A stretch of DNA of 52,011 bases. Source: an uncultured Alistipes sp. GTDB lineage: Bacteria; Bacteroidota; Bacteroidia; Bacteroidales; Rikenellaceae. Location: assembly GCA_944320665.1 (NCBI GenBank), contig CALUII010000007.1, positions 1-52,011 on the forward strand, given 5' to 3'. The notes beneath the pieces are model-generated. The model was not told the origin of the DNA. It searched no databases and saw only the letters and a program-made list of their open reading frames with translations. The position numbers and the translations under genes are program-made. Positions 51,693-52,011 of this stretch are shown in pieces; within the stretch, counting starts at the first letter, position 1; the number at the start of each line of letters is the position of its first letter.

Positions 51693-52011
51693 TCAGCGGA
51701 TGTAACTGGCCAGGAGTTTCAGTTCCGGTTGCGGCGTGATGCGCAGGTGGCGTACGGCGGCAGGAACGAGGAGTGTTTCGCCGGTGCGGATGGGCATCTC
51801 GGATTCGTTGTCAGCCCGCAGTGTGCCGCTTCCGCCGACGCAGATCAGTGCTACGAAGGAGTCGAGCGAGGTGTAGTTGCAGTCGATCGGTTGGTCGAGG
51901 TCGTAGAGTGATGCCGTGAAGTAGGGGCAGGTAAGCAATTCGGTCTCGATATTGCGGCATTGCGGCAGCGGAGGCAGATGATCCTCCTGTACGGTGTAGT
52001 CGATGGCCTCT
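51693..52011 (-). CDS. manA: Mannose-6-phosphate isomerase, class I, C-terminal 105 residues (cut by the window edge)
   Basis: Interconverts mannose-6-phosphate and fructose-6-phosphate. Only the C-terminal cupin part is in the window. The frame enters from the right edge as EAIDYTVQEDHLPPLPQCRN and continues IETELLTCPYFTASLYDLDQ, LDSFVALICVGGSGTLRADN, MPIRTGETLLVPAAVRHLRI, typical of the short Bacteroidetes/Firmicutes class I enzyme. The catalytic zinc-site half lies outside. Confidence 0.85.
   Translation of the reverse strand, partial: EAIDYTVQEDHLPPLPQCRNIETELLTCPYFTASLYDLDQPIDCNYTSLDSFVALICVGGSGTLRADNESEMPIRTGETLLVPAAVRHLRITPQPELKLLASYIR

Overview
The window looks like chromosomal core sequence of a GC-rich member of the Bacteroidales, most like Alistipes/Rikenellaceae. 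This is an inference. It rests on repeated -7 promoter elements of the Bacteroidetes form TAnnTTTG (often with TTTG about 20 bases upstream), a ribosomal protein S16 with a long Ala/Glu tail, an RseC-RnfBCDGEA operon, single-chain pyruvate:ferredoxin oxidoreductase, pyruvate phosphate dikinase, and strongly GC-rich codons. No insertion sequence, prophage, CRISPR array or rRNA operon was seen, and only one tRNA.

Layout. 1-5.8 kb (minus): 5' part of ppdK, a degenerate EEP-fold exported protein, mnmA, a zinc-peptidase-like lipoprotein, rimM and rpsP. 6.1 kb (plus): tRNA-Arg(TCT) with its own promoter and terminator. 6.3-11.8 kb (minus): an overlapping run read aroA-aroC-prmC-recX-M23 peptidase. 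12-12.8 kb: lptB (minus), divergent from recQ (plus). recQ is followed by three very small membrane proteins, a GNAT acetyltransferase and rsmA. 17.5-20 kb (minus): an M16 peptidase pair. 20.3-23.8 kb (plus): PFOR with an apparent one-base frameshift in its first codons. 24.1-24.7 kb (minus): rplU-rpmA. 25-33.7 kb: cysQ, a Cys-rich small membrane protein (minus), trkA, a GH3-family protein, a deoxynucleoside kinase, an rRNA m5C methyltransferase, a MerR regulator, a Nif3 protein and a coiled-coil zinc-ribbon protein. 34-41.3 kb (plus): nadE, rseC and rnfBCDGEA. 41.5-43 kb: hpt, queE and a DivIC/FtsB-like gene. 43-47.7 kb: thiL (minus), then aroQ, pyk and a Wzx-type flippase (plus). 47.9-51.6 kb (minus): crcB, ackA, ptb, buk. 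The right edge holds the 3' part of manA (minus).

How it fits together. Much of the window is anaerobic energy metabolism. Pyruvate kinase and PPDK interconvert PEP and pyruvate. PFOR makes acetyl-CoA and reduced ferredoxin. Rnf couples ferredoxin oxidation to NAD+ reduction and ion export. Ptb with AckA and Buk turns acyl-CoA into acids and ATP. nadE sits directly ahead of rnf. Three shikimate-pathway genes (aroA, aroC, aroQ) are present.

Most unusual observations: (1) RnfG carries a C-terminal tail of about 110 residues with repeated DxxSGAT-like motifs resembling the ApbE flavin-attachment consensus; (2) the PFOR frame is broken at a 7-A run that is also a possible -1 slippery site; (3) NadE appears to lack the catalytic Cys of its glutaminase domain; (4) an exported EEP-fold protein has lost its catalytic residues; (5) several promoters are arranged back to back or inside neighbouring genes.
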